A stretch of 64,000 nucleotides of DNA, taken from Chimonanthus salicifolius (lineage: Eukaryota > Streptophyta > Magnoliopsida > Laurales > Calycanthaceae). Numbering within the stretch: position 1 is the stretch's first letter; every line of letters begins with the position of its first letter. Both the position numbers and the translations under genes were made by a program. This document shows, piece by piece, positions 11,400-29,727 of this stretch. The notes under the pieces were generated by a model. That model made no database searches and was not told where the DNA came from. It was given only the letters and a program-made list of their open reading frames with translations. The stretch lies in assembly GCA_013350335.1 (NCBI GenBank), contig CM023536.1:8080207-8144206 (forward strand), in the 5' to 3' direction.

Positions 11400-11789
11400 G
11401 TGAAAATCACACTGACTGGTTGTAAAGATTAGTTGGAGACGACATCGGGCTACAGACTGGCTTGCGGGCGGCGAGCAGTCCACGAAAAAATGAAAATTGA
11501 GAAGAGAAGCTGGAAGAACATCAGTGGATTGTGATCTATGGCTCCTCCCTCTGCTGAAAAAATGTTACTAAGCAGTGGGAGAGGAGAAATTGTTGAATCT
11601 GAGTCAGGACCCTAGAATCGAACTGCTTTGATATCATGTGGAAATAAAATTATTCGGTGTCTCTCTCTAAAGGAGAGATCATTTATTTATAATTAAAAAT
11701 ACAGATAGATAAGATAAATTCAAGATAATGTAGATGAAGTGGAAATCTAATTCAAATCTTAATGAAGAAAATCTAATCCTATCTTAACA
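11400..11789 (-). mobile_element. Truncated copia-like element: LTR, primer site and gag start (left copy)
   Basis: On the minus strand a 153-bp LTR (11637-11789, TGTTAAGATAGGATTAG...CCACA) carries TATA-like tataaataaatgatc. It is followed by a primer-binding site TGATATCAAAGCAG, which resembles the initiator-Met type TGGTATCAGAGC. A leader and an ATG at 11445 starting MSSPTNLY, a typical copia gag start, come next. The frame stops within 20 codons and the rest is missing. The same truncation is present in the right arm. Confidence 0.72.
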
Positions 11790-12164
11790 CTAAGAATTAT
11801 AGGTTAACTCAAACTTTAAACGAGAGACAATAATGAACTCTTAATGTAATTAGACTTCTAATATATCTTAATATTATGGATACTAAAATCATCCATAAAA
11901 TCTTTGATAAAGTAGAACAAAAGTATAGATAAAAAGTCACTTTATATAATGAAAAAAAAAAAAAATTGATGATGATTGAAAGTTTAAGAATTTAGATTTT
12001 GCATATGGATGAAATCCTGTATCGAGACATATTAACTCATTCCATGGGATCAGATGAAAAACAGTTTGAGAATATGATTCTAGGGTTTTGAAAAGAGACA
12101 GACATAATATGAACTCTTAGTATTATTAAATTTATCATGGTTACTAAAATTTCATTTTTTTCCT

Positions 12165-12352
12165 TTATGATTAAGGTGTCTAGGTTTTTCAGAGCACCTA
12201 ACTAATATTTGGGGCATGTGTAAGCCTCTCTACCCACACGCATTGGGCAATTTTCTGGAAAGTGGTCCGTTGGAGTGGAGTAGAAATCAAACATAGAACT
12301 CATACTTTCTGAGGCGGGTTCCTGACCATTTCTCTAATCCATTTGAATTTCG
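12165..12352 (-). mobile_element. tRNA-derived SINE, family S2
   Basis: In reverse complement it reads ...gagaaatggtcaggaaccc gcctcag, then a body with ctccactccaacggaccact and a tail with caggtgctctgaaaaacc. The matching copy in the right arm is at 39404-39590. Confidence 0.65.
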
Positions 12353-12721
12353 ATACTAAAATCTCCGATGAAGTAGAATAAAAGTATGAAGACAAAAAAT
12401 CTACTTTATGAAAGAAGAAAATGATTTGAGGATGATTGACAGTTTTAGAATTTAGAACTTGCACATGGATAAAATCTTGCATTGAGACATATTAACTCAT
12501 TCCAGGGTATCAGATGATATTCAGTTTGAGAATATGATTCTACTGGTTTCGAGTTGCTACGATAAAAAAAAAAAAAAAAGAAACATTGATAGAGGAAAGG
12601 GTTCCTCGATCATCTAATTGTCGAGAGAATCATATCCCTCATCAAATTTCCAAGCCCACCACTAGTGCACGGTGCACTGACTCAGCATCTTTAATCAATG
12701 GAGGGGACCGAGTCTCTCCAT

Positions 12722-13738
12722 AAAACAAAAACGAGGGTGGACAATTTTTAGATAGGTTACTATTTTAAAACAAAATTTAATAACATAATTATTATCATTT
12801 TACATAAAAGGTGGGAATAATTCTTCTATAAAGATATAAAACTATACATTCACATAAGTCTAGTTGGGTTGATTTAAGTATGAACGAATCCTTCTTTCTT
12901 CTTTCTTAGAATTTTCAATAAATTTTTACATAAAAATTATGTTGAATAATACTATACATATCATCCACTTCTCTTATTTGTAAGTCACTTGGATTTATTT
13001 CACCAATTTAATAGAACTTTTATTCTTTTAAATACTTATTTTGTTTTTAACTATGCGTATTGGATAATATTTAAGACGATTAAAAAAATATCCAGGCATT
13101 AGGATTTGCAAAAGTTTATTTGGCTTAAGATTTCCACAATCCATTCTTTTGGTGTGGTATTGCTACATGATAACCTTTTGAATACTTCTAGAAATGCATT
13201 GCATATAACTTGGTGTGGCAATTGAGTGATGTATACATGATGGTATTATTTGATATAAGGAGGTGAAGTTCTTTGAAGAATTTTTAGAGAAAAGAAAAGC
13301 TTCCTCCATAGCCCCTAATTTCTAAGAAGAAAGAGGCAATGGAGCCTAGTCAAGATTGAATAACAATGGAGTTATGTATCTCACATAAGATACTGAGAAT
13401 ACTTGTGATGAAATAATGCTAAAACCTACTACTGTAGGATAACATGTAAATTAGGCTGCTAAAAAAGTTGGATTCGACTGTGGATCAAAAGATGTACCCA
13501 ATTAAGGCTGGATACTAGTCTCAATTCTGATTGAAACCTTAACTATTGTAAAGTTTTGTGGAGCCTAACTATTAGATGTGAATTGCTGATTCAATCTTCA
13601 TAGCTGCAAGTCTAGCACGAATTTTTTGGAGGGTAACTTTGTAATTTTTATATTGCATTTTTTGTAAGACATTATTGGGACAGTAAATAATGTCTCTTTT
13701 TGTGAGAGAGTGAGAGTGAAAATTGTAATGAGAGTCAC
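12722..13738. repeat. Second, direct partial copy of the arm sequence
   Basis: This stretch repeats 8180-8985 in the same orientation. Shared blocks include acaaaaacgagggtgga, taactatacctattggataa-like sequence, and the final gtgagagtgaaaattg. It starts at the inner end of the left arm and ends abruptly at the subtilase fragment at about 13745. It therefore marks a complex breakpoint. Confidence 0.82.
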
Positions 13739-13918
13739 GACTGTCTCAACGAGCAATTCTCGAGCAACTTTTCAAGATTAGTCACCAATGTTGGCTTCTA
13801 GAATTCCATGTATAAAGCAATGGTTAACGGTCGTCCCCAATTAAAAATCTCCTATCGTTCAAGTCATGGAATGAGACGAAATCCTTTGTTGTGACCATTG
13901 CAGGAAGGCTGCTCGGAG

Positions 13919-14117
13919 CAGGGGTGTAAATATCGATTTTTAAACCTGTATATATCGGCCGATATCAGATATATATCACCGATATCGGCCGATATTGGTG
14001 GGTTTTTTTTTTTTTAATAAAAAATTATGAGAAAGAAATATATCGGCCGATATCCGAATATCGGTAGATATTTCGTATTGGCCGATATCTCGGCTGATAC
14101 TGAGATTTCGACCCCTG
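13919..14117. mobile_element. hAT-like MITE, family B (GATATCGGCC-rich), copy B1
   Basis: Ends CAGGGGTGTAAATATCG and, reversed, CAGGGGTCGAAATCTC. Flanked by 8-bp repeats GCTCGGAG (13911-13918) and GCCCAGAG (14118-14125), with six of eight positions equal. The interior is a run of atatcggccgatat palindromes. It splits the subtilase fragment. Confidence 0.82.
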
Positions 14118-14217
14118 GCCCAGAGTCTTGTAAACTCTCTGCTTCATTGGTATGGTTCGATGGTGTTCACAGTGTGAGAAGTCCTATAGTAGTTTACACT
14201 ACTGATATTATTGGGGC

Positions 14218-14610
14218 TAGGGCTGAAATCGGGCCGGGCCGGGTAGGGTTTTTTAAAACCCAACCTGGCCCGAGTTATTCATATATGGAACTCGACCTGA
14301 CTAGACCACTTTTGACCTAGACGTTTTGAACTGACCCGATCCGAATTATAACCCGACTCAACTCGAAACCCGATCTGACCCGCATTTTGAACCTACTTTA
14401 GCCTACTTTTTACCGGGTTGGGTCTCCTTTGATCGGGTCAGGTCAGGTTAACTTAAAACTCTCTCAACCCAATCCGACCCGAGTTCAATGCGGGTTTTGA
14501 CTTCTCAACCCGACCCGACCGGCTGACCCGACTTTGATAACCCGACCCACATGATTTTCGGGTCGGGTCATGTGGGTTCGGGCCAAAACCCGATCCGAGT
14601 TTCACCCCTA
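14218..14610. mobile_element. hAT-like MITE, family A, copy A2
   Basis: Ends TAGGGCTGAAATCGGG and, reversed, TAGGGGTGAAACTCGG. A perfect 8-bp target duplication ATTGGGGC lies at 14210-14217 and 14611-14618. The 393-bp interior is rich in CCCGACCCG words and has no coding capacity. It inserted at the stop-codon region of the subtilase fragment. Confidence 0.9.
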
Positions 14611-14784
14611 ATTGGGGCCTAATCAAATGACTATAATGGGCCTTTGTTTAATTCTTTGTCCTCTTAGTTTCTTTTGTTGGACCTGATTTCGGCTGCTCTA
14701 TCTTTGAATGTATTTTTCTTTTCGTTGAATAATAACTATGGTTTTATTTATCTAAAAGTTTCTAAGCTTAAGTATTTTTTTTGA

Positions 14785-14965
14785 ATGGTGGTTAGTAATT
14801 TCAGTCAAAAAAACGGAGAAGCCCAAAAATATATACAAATACCCACAGCTCGGACCAGATAAATGAAGCAGAGTAGGCCCAGAAAGGCAAAAAAGAAAAG
14901 ATCCTAAGGCCCAGGACAGAGAATAACCCAGGCCCAGGAAAGGGGAGGCCAAAGGCCAGATCAAA
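14785..14965 (-). mobile_element. LINE-type 3' tail remnant
   Basis: In reverse complement it ends in a gggcttctccg-type sequence and an A-rich tail (T-run 14777-14784 on the plus strand). It resembles the remnant at 60430-60560. Confidence 0.4.
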
Positions 14966-17256
14966 ATACATCACGTGGCAGCACGATCAGCAACATTGGT
15001 TTCCATGGAGAAGATGCCACCAATAAAATATTAAGATGTGACACATTATCTGATGGAATATGTAGAAAATAATAAGGGCATTGACAATAAAATTTGAGCC
15101 CCATTTGATTATATTGACATTATTGTCATTGTAGCCGTAGAAATATGAGTGCTACAAAATTTTGATTTTTTTATATGGTTTATTTTTAATTTATATGAAA
15201 AAAAATTGAGAAAAAAATGAAATGGACCCTGTGTATCTATCTGTTTTGACTTTTAATTTTGAATAAAATGAAAATTCAATTATATTTCTTGGGTATTTTA
15301 AAGATTTTTTGTCTAATTCAATTTGTATTTAAAGGGTAAAATTCAAATATTCTTCAATTAGTATTTGATAATTACACTATCATAAATTGAAATTACAAAA
15401 TAAGTAGTTATTTAATGACAATTTATGTTTTTACTTATGTAGATTAGTGTAAAATTATAAAAAATAATTAAATTATATATTTATAAGTTTTCTTTATTGT
15501 CTTTATATTTTATTATATAGTTTTTAACCTTTTGAAAAATTTTATTCCGACTTTTCCCAAATAAAACATTGAAATGATAGCAACATCGGAATATTCTGTT
15601 ATGGAGTCAAAACCGGAACATGTAATATGATAGAATGTTAATAAAATTGAAGTTTAGAATTAGAACTATTTTTAACCATTAGAATTAGTTAAGTCAAAAT
15701 CAACTTTGAGATGGTGATAATTTTGATGCATTTAGATGAGATAAAAAACTATCATTTTCTATCTCAATTTTGGTTACCACCACAATGGTGTTTATGCCTT
15801 TATGGTATTACACCGCACATCTAGACATGGGGCCAACAAATGTGATTATGATGGTTCTGTTGGAAAGGTTTTTATTAGAGTATGAGGTCCTATAAAAAAA
15901 TACCTTGAAGGTCAATCAAACCATGTTTTTAAAGGCCGCAAAGTTTACCTACATGGGTGTAGCTCAACTGGTTGTCTCCCGCCTCAGAAAGCGAGATGTT
16001 GCAGGGTAGTGGGCTCACCTCGTGGGAGTTTTACGCTGCGCATCCCATGGTTTTTCACACGTAAATTCAAAAAAAGAAAATTTAAAGATAGAAAATAATT
16101 TTAATTGACCAAATTTTGAAGTGCTTAAAAAGCATGCCTTGATTGATTTAGTCAAGGAGACTTTTGTCGAGCAACCTATTTGAGGAAATACCTTATGGAT
16201 CCATCACTATCTCATTTGTAATACAATACACTTATGCACATGGGGAAATTAATATTGTACTCTTTTCTGATTTTAAATAGTTTCAAAAATATGACTTTAA
16301 AGATCCAATCAAGTAATCCTTAGTCTCACTCAAGTTTTTAAATCTTTTAAATGGACCCACCAAATTGATCCAAAATGGTCCCTTCTATATTGCAAAAATT
16401 AGATAGAAGGGTATAATCCATCATTTTCCAATAAAACAAAAGCACCATCCAACACGTGAGACTTGGAGTCCCCCTTAGCTATATCTTTACTCATAGCTTG
16501 TTGGTTAAACTACCATCTAACCCCTTTTTTTTTTTTTTTATCTATTAACAAACTTAAGGAAGATGCCTTCAATGATTCAATTTAAATGACTTTTTATCTC
16601 ATGTAAATGTTTAAATTTTTAATGAATTCATGAAATTGTCCAAAGTAGATCTCACACATAATATAAAATTTGAAAGCCTAGATGTGATTGTCCAACAAAC
16701 CATGGTAAGGTAACTTAACCCATTCTCTTAGTTATGGTACTATAATTATGAAGTTGATCCAAATGGATAGAAATTAATTACTATTGTACTATTGATTTTG
16801 ATGAATTTAAATCCAACAACGAAAAATGTCTTTCAGTTTAAAGTTCAATATGATAGAATTTACTGACCCAAATGATAACTTAAATAAAAAATTTATTTTG
16901 CTTTTGCAAAATAAAGGAATTCATTTACTTTAGAGTGCACGTTCTTGCAAAATGTCGGTCATGCATAAAATTACATTTTTACCCCTCTATGGTATTATTT
17001 GCAGAAGGGCAGAAGTGACATTTCATAAATGAGAGAAAAACTAAAAAAATACAAATGTGGTGGCTCCAATTAATGAGATGTAATTATTCCATTACTTGTC
17101 AAATAAATGGTGCCTACATTCCTTCTTTCTTTGTAAGAACCATTTTGGAATGTCTTTAATAGGGATTCCTTTATCAGTCAAAAAGAATAAAAAGAGATTT
17201 GATGAAATCCAATGTATATACTGTGGAAATCTCTTTTCTCAGTTGATTTCCTCAGT
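14966..17256. other. AT-rich intergenic region upstream of the subtilase
   Basis: No gene is seen. 15030-15100 repeats the 3' flank of the intact subtilase (24880-24950). 15150-15650 shares a dispersed AT-rich repeat with intron 2 (about 18300-18600; shared words tatttgataattac and ggaatattc). One S1 SINE sits at 15955-16080. Confidence 0.5.
15955..16080 (+). mobile_element. tRNA-derived SINE, family S1, copy S1a
   Basis: Starts gggtgtagctcaactgg, an A box TAGCTCAACTGG. It continues with tctcccgcctcag, a decayed B box, gtagtgggctcacctcgtgg and a final taaattcaaaaaaa tail. It is not a tRNA gene because no acceptor stem is formed. Confidence 0.72.
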
Positions 17257-17266
17257 CTATATATAT
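17257..17266 (+). promoter_or_regulatory. TATA box of the subtilase gene
   Basis: ctatatatat lies about 57-66 bp before the ATG, giving an expected short 5' UTR. A CT-rich tract (tctctctccc) follows directly, as is common at plant start sites. Confidence 0.65.
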
Positions 17267-17322
17267 TCTGTCTCTCTCCCCACTCACCATTAAAGCATTT
17301 GAGTGGTAAATAGTCTGAATCA

Positions 17323-24338
<7,016 letters not shown>

Positions 24339-24480
24339 TCAAATGACTATAACGGGCCTTTAATTCATTGTCCTCTTTGTTTCTTTTGTTGGACCTCATT
24401 TCGGCTGTTCTATCTTTTGAATGTATTTTTTTCTTCTCCTCCAATAATAACTATGGTTGTATTTATCTAAATATTATAGT
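24339..24480 (+). other. 3' untranslated region of the subtilase
   Basis: Follows the TAA at 24336-24338. Similarity to the pseudogene fragment (14611-14760) extends to about 24475. AATAAT at about 24443 could serve as a weak polyadenylation signal. Confidence 0.45.
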
Positions 24481-24484
24481 ACAG

Positions 24485-24600
24485 CATCAAAATGATGTAA
24501 TGGTGCTTGTGGGTGGTGTCATAGATCCAAAGTTTTACCTATGAACACCACAAAATAGGATCGGCGAGTTTCTACGTATTAGAAAAAAATGATGTGATGC
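24485..24600 (+). repeat. Dispersed repeat shared with 31150-31250
   Basis: Both copies read gtgg(g/a)tggtgtcat(a/g)gatcca followed by attttacctatga and a tttc(t/c)ac end. The size and A-rich end suggest a SINE tail, but the head was not found. Confidence 0.45.
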
Positions 24601-25018
24601 ACAGAGCAAGTCCTGACCCAGAACTTGCATAATCAGAGTTGAACACTATTACAATTAAAATTGTTGATTGCGAAAATTACCCCAAAAATTGTAGTAGCCC
24701 CGATTGTCTTGGAATATCACAAACAGAAAATTACATGAAAATAGTGACGAAAATAGAATGAAAATATTTTGAAAATCCAAAGACCATTGACAAAAACCAT
24801 TAAAAGTCATTTATATACTCTAGGAATCATTCTATGACACTCTTTCATGAGATCCTAAGTGTCACGTCCTTCAAACTAAGAAACGCATTATCCGATGGAA
24901 TATGTAGAAAATAATAAGGGCATTGACTACAAAATTTGATGTTAGAATGAGGAGTTTTCAATGAGTTATATCCTATGCTAAATGTACAGTCTCTTTACTG
25001 AAAATGAATACCCCAGTC

Positions 25019-25459
25019 CAGGGGACCAAAAAACGCCCTGGCCGAATTATTGGTCGATATGATTCTCTCTCCTCTTTTGTTTTTTTTTAAAATATCGGTA
25101 TTATTTTATTATTTTATTTTTCTGAATTAAAAAATATAAAAAAACCAAAAAAAGAAACTGTTTTTTTTTTTAAAAAAAAATTGAAAATGTAGATATTGGC
25201 TGATATCTGGGCCGATATTGGGCCGATATCGGGTGATATTTCGACCTGGACCTATCACTGTTTTGATTTTTTTTTTTTAAATACCGATATAAATCATATC
25301 GGCCGATATCGGACCAATATAAATCATATCGGCCAATATCGGACCGATATATTGGTCATATCGGCCGATAAATATGATGTACAGCCAATACTTTACGTAT
25401 CGGCTGATATTGAACGGCTCTTTAAAACCGATAGATATCGGCCGATATCTGTACCCCTG
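25019..25459. mobile_element. hAT-like MITE, family B, copy B2 (long form)
   Basis: CAGGGG...CCCCTG ends; 8-bp flanks CCCCAGTC (25011-25018) and CCTCAGTC (25460-25467), seven of eight equal. 441 bp; an AT-rich block of about 130 bp lies between arrays of atatcggccgatat. The same long structure occurs at 48585-48975. Confidence 0.86.
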
Positions 25460-25667
25460 CCTCAGTCTCTTTAGAGGTGCAAATAATAAAATGTTCATCT
25501 ACTTCAAAAATAAACTAATTATAATTTAAAGCATCAAACACCGTCAATCAATTTTTTAGAAAACTAAGATACCATCGATAACCAGTCTTAAGTGTCATGG
25601 AACTAATAGTTTTTCACTCTGTGTTTTACCATAAACCCCAAAACACTCATTTACAGTAGTGCCATCG

Positions 25668-25923
25668 TAGGGGTCAAAATCTCGGCCGATACATCTTATA
25701 TCTGCAGTACAGGCAAGATCTCGGCCGATATGATCGAGATCTCACCAATATTGGCCGATACGGCCAAGATTTAAAAAAAAAAAAAGGAGAGAGAAAGAAA
25801 TATCGGCAGATATCGGCCGATATTCGACGGGCCCGAGATCGGCGAGATATCTGCCGATATTCGGCGGGCCCGAGATCTCGGCGTCTCTGCTGAGATCCCG
25901 ATGGGCCTTTATTTTTACCCCTG
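25668..25923. mobile_element. hAT-like MITE, family B, copy B3
   Basis: Ends TAGGGGTCAAAATCTCGG and, reversed, CAGGGGTAAAAATAAAGG. 8-bp flanks TGCCATCG (25660-25667) and TGCCATCA (25924-25931). Inside are aagatctcggccgatat-type palindromes and two gggcccgagatc blocks. It lies 208 bp from B2. Confidence 0.85.
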
Positions 25924-25931
25924 TGCCATCA

Positions 25932-27069
25932 TGGTGCAATTTGGGCCGGCTAGATCGGGTCTAGAGCCCAGATTGTAAATATGGGGCTGGGCCCATGTGG
26001 ACCTAAATTATTTGATGTTGGGATTGGATCCTAAAAATAAATTAGGGCCTATTTGGGCCTTTATATTTTTTCAGATTCTTACTCAATTCAGTTTTAAATC
26101 AATTAGTAACATTACTTTATAGCATTAACTGATAGTTATTTTTTGTTTATTGCATACAATTTTTTTAAGAAATCATCATTTAGATTAAAAGTCATTTCTC
26201 ATCTGACAAATCATCATCATAGCGACTAACTCTATTGCATGTCAAATCATTTAAGTCACAAGTTTTTATTTTACTTATAATCAATTTAACATGAAAAAGT
26301 CTAAACAAGTAAGCTCCAAAATAAGCAGCCTATATATTTCAACTTATGCTACTCAAAATACTAAAACTAATTCCTCATAATAAAAAAAAAAATCTTTACC
26401 GTTCAAAAAAAAAAAACTAGCCTGTTGTACCCTGTCATGAACCCTTTCAAGTTTCAACCCTTGCATGAAAGAAGAAGATGAGCCTGGACCCAGCTTAGAA
26501 GATGATGACCCTGGCTGGATCTAGTTGAGGACCAGAATCCTGAAAAGTATGCTGAATTGGATCACCACTACCATGCAGGATCATATTGTAGTCCTAGTCT
26601 GATTTCAATTTTCAACTTCATTCAAGAGATGTCATTTCAGCTATCTTGGCCTCATTGGACCCTGTCTCAGCCTTGCTTTTCTTCCTCTGAGCTTTATCAG
26701 TGAAACCCAATGCTATCTGGTTTAGCAATGTGAACTGCAGAGTGGGCTGGCTACCACCCAGTTTTGATCAAGATGGAAATAAAGATTATAATTTTTTTTT
26801 CATGACTAAAGTGTTCAGGTGTCTCACCTGCAGAGGATTTTACATGACTAATTCCTGGAGCATGTTAAGACTTGCCAATTCCGAGCACATCGAGTAAACA
26901 ACTATGGGGAGTAGTTCCTTAAAGTTGAGCCTGAATTGAACTCAAGATCCCCGTTTCGTGAAGCAGGTCTTTGACCGTCAATCCAACCCTTGAGCATATT
27001 GATACTAACTCTTAACAATAATGAAAATTGGTATAAAGCAGCTGACTTAAACTCATTTCCATAAGCAAT
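25932..27069. other. Intergenic repeat-rich stretch
   Basis: No gene is seen. 25940-26060 contains gggcctatttgggcctt-type words and may be a decayed MITE. An S2 SINE lies at 26790-26995. Confidence 0.4.
26790..26995 (-). mobile_element. tRNA-derived SINE, family S2
   Basis: A-tail as a T-run at about 26791-26799 on the plus strand; body aaagtgttcaggtgtctcac. In reverse complement the head reads gggttggattgacggtcaaa, with a B-box-like gagttcaattcagg. Confidence 0.66.
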
Positions 27070-28205
27070 CTATTTTTTTTAGCAGGAAAATTCATTAGAT
27101 AAAGAGAGAATACAAGGGAGAGTTAGAAAATATAAGTAGGTCTACAAGAATTAGACCAAGCAAAATAGAAAAGAAAAGCTAAAAAAAAAGAGAAATCAAA
27201 TGAGGAAAACGCCTTCAAAGTGTTTGTCAACTCCCAATTTCGCAAAATAGTCCGCCATCGCATTAGCCGATCGGTCAACATTAGTGAAAGATACTTCCAA
27301 CTCTTTAGCCAAAATTCTTACCTCCCTAACCACATTGGCCAATCTCCAAAGTGGTCGCCTCAATCCCGATGTCCCATTTGAATGCATTTGCCAAATCCCC
27401 TTCTATAACCAAATTATCCTGCCCATGGTTCTTCCAAATGACTAAGGCTCTCCTTATACTAAGAATTCCTGCCTCGTTTGACTCCTTCATACCCACATAT
27501 TCATTGAACATTATGGAAGTTTCACCCTTGTGATTTTTTAAAACTCGTCCAATGCCGCCTGCCCCGGTTTCCCTCTTGCCGCTTCATCAATATTAAATTT
27601 CAAAGTACCCTGTCGAGGAGGTTCCCATTTTTCCTTCAGTTTAACATTTCTTTTGTGGAAATTCATACAACCCTCCCAAGATAAAGTAAGTTCATTGACA
27701 CTCAGACCTTTGAATTTTGGATCCGCTAACAACCATACGAACCATCTCCATTTCGGCAATTTAGAAAAGATCGTTTTCATTAGATGGTATACCTTTAAAA
27801 ATTCTCTCATTTGTTTCTTTCCACAAAGTCCATAGCATAACTGCAGGAACCGTTTGCCAAGCAACTTCCATTCTAGTTTTCAACCTTCGCAATTTCCAAG
27901 CGCCTACGGTTTCTACGATGGACGATGCAAACACCCAAGGGAAACCCACAAAGTTGATGAACTTTAACCACAACCCTTTTGCAATTGCACAATTAAGAAA
28001 AAGGTGATCACTATCCTCATGTGATGAATCACAAAGGCAGTAATTGAGACCATCCTCGGACCTAAGAAACCCTCTCCTTCTCAGTTCTGACCTGGTAAGA
28101 ATCTTCTCTTTTAGGATACACCAAACAAAAATTTGGACCCTAGGTGGTGCTGCCCCCTCCCAAATAGATCTAGTAATTCTTCCATCAGTAGGGACTTGAC
28201 ATTGA
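27070..28205 (-). pseudogene. LINE fragment: zinc-knuckle linker and RNase H domain, copy L1
   Basis: Minus-strand peptide pieces from about 28190 to 27200 resemble the 3' end of plant L1-type ORF2. A zf-RVT-like part (CILKEKILTRSELRRRGF, SHEDSDHLFLNC) is followed by an RNase H part (LKFNIDEAARGKPG, NLVIEGDLANAFKW, ANAMADYFAKLG). At least one frameshift separates the RNase H pieces near 27530. A short 3' UTR and an A-tail (T-run 27072-27079 on the plus strand) close the element. The reverse transcriptase part is missing through 5' truncation. Confidence 0.82.
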
Positions 28206-29527
28206 ACCTGTTAAATCATGGATTTGGTATCCCAGACTAATCCCCTGACCATATCAATCTATTATAATTGAAGATAAAATAAAATGGTGAGCAAATTACA
28301 AGTCAAAGTTTTTGCTTTTCAACTTTATCCATAGCACACCACACATGGTGTTTCCCTTTTCTCAATTAAACAATTATTGTGGGATCAAGAAACAAAATGA
28401 TAGATTTGTAAAAGCAAAGGAATATTGCTAATCTCATTCTTGTGTAACATGATTATGTCTGCCAATCATTCACTGACCAGTTAATTGAATATGAAACATA
28501 TTACTCATGATTAGCATGTGGTAATGAAATAAATTAAGAAAATTATGATATATTGAATGTACTTTTCCTGTTTAAATCTCAAAAATAGCCATCTAATTCA
28601 TTCTCTTGTTTTACAAAAATGTTAAAAAGTAGAAAAATGTAGTAAACCACAGTGTTAGAGAGAAGTTTAATTTGACATATTATATTTTACAATTAATTAG
28701 TAGTGAAGTTTATTTTCTATTCTATTGGAATTTAGAGTAGGACATAAGTTCAATCTTGTTGACTGCAAGCCCAATTCTCTAGTCTAGCCTTATAATCAAT
28801 CACACACGATTTCTTTTATTGGTTTTCCTTGTTAATTCTCTCTTGTGAATTTTTCTACTTCAATCCTACCATTACATTGTATTAATATAAAGATTTAACT
28901 CTCTAAAGCTACCTATTTGGATTTTGGACCTATGCCTAGGTGGGCCTCAAGCCCAACATAATGTGTCCTTACAAGCTTTGAGCCAGGTGTCTAGTCATTG
29001 TGAACCCATGGAAAATTAAAAAGATGAATAAAAACGAGTGTTCTGATATATTTTTTTTAAAACCAAAGTATCCAAGTGTTCTGATATAAAAAGATGAAAA
29101 AACCTTCCAATCCACACACGAAAACCAGTGTTCTGATGCAACACAAACTTTACAAAATGCGAGTCATTTTGGGTCAATACGGAGTTGATTTAGACTTACC
29201 CTAGTTGAGACAAACTTGACTCATCAAACAATTATCCTTACTCGTAGCTTGTCATTTTTTCAGCTTACAAAAAGTAAATAGAAAATAAGACATTTCTTTC
29301 TTATTTTATACAATAATGACTTTTGCTAAGAAAAAAAATAAATGAGACCATTCTCTTTTCTTTCACAGAATCTATATTTCATGAATGTAGAAGAAAATTT
29401 AATGAAGAAAAGAGAGAAGTTTTCCTCACTCATAAAAATAACAATTTGATTCGTTTTCAACAACAATGAAGATTTTGGCAAAATAATAAGAACGTTGAGT
29501 TTCTATTGTATGACATAAGGTAGAATA
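28206..29527. other. AT-rich intergenic stretch
   Basis: No gene, RNA or clear element is seen. Runs such as 29310-29420 are A/T-rich, and frames are short and unconvincing. Confidence 0.5.
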
Positions 29528-29727
29528 GGTTGCGTTTGGATGAGAGGTAAATTTTACAGAAGTTATCTCTGACGAGAGGTTATCTTAAGTAATATGAAAA
29601 CTCCTTTTGGAAGGAAATGGTGTTCAAAAGTGAAAAAGAAGAGATAAAAATGAATTTTTACCTACCCAAGGGTAAAGCAGGATAACCTCCCGTTACCCTT
29701 ATACCACCCTCAATCAAACGGAGTCTC
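29528..29727. mobile_element. MITE with TTTGGATGAGAGG-type inverted ends
   Basis: Left end ggttgcgtttggatgagagg; right end, reversed, gactccgtttgattgaggg. The roughly 200-bp interior has a further inverted pair, acgagaggttatc and gataacctcccgt. The superfamily is not certain. Confidence 0.5.

Larger units (their letters stand above)
7345..12716. repeat. Left inner arm of the large inverted duplication
   Basis: Collinear in reverse complement with 39046-43680. Anchors: cagattagagaagacagatg (8053-8072) against 43140-43160; the TRIM-like copia LTR at 11637-11789 against 39960-40112; and the outer junction ggaccgagtctc (about 12708) against gagcctcggtcc (about 39048). Differences between arms are SINE and small indel events. 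No gene is seen in the arm; it is a mosaic of repeats. Confidence 0.88.
13745..14760 (+). pseudogene. 3' fragment of a second subtilase gene, broken by two MITEs
   Basis: The pieces 13745-13918, 14118-14217 and 14611-14760 together match the last exon and 3' flank of the intact subtilase (from about 24060 to 24475). Seen: the VTNVG-type block of the C-terminal Fn3-like domain, a deletion of about 17 bp relative to the intact gene near 13847 (frameshift), then hAT-like MITE B1 and MITE A2. Everything upstream, including the catalytic domain, is missing. Similarity of the flank (15030-15100 against 24880-24950) suggests a former tandem subtilase pair rather than a processed copy. Confidence 0.87.

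Noticed and set aside
15955..16080. Possible tRNA gene (A box and tRNA-like head)
   Set aside because: No paired acceptor stem or anticodon arm, followed by a SINE body and A-rich tail; also repeated elsewhere.
25019..25459. Palindromic repeats considered as a CRISPR array or transcription-factor site cluster
   Set aside because: Eukaryotic context, no regular spacers, and transposon ends with 8-bp target duplications explain the structure.
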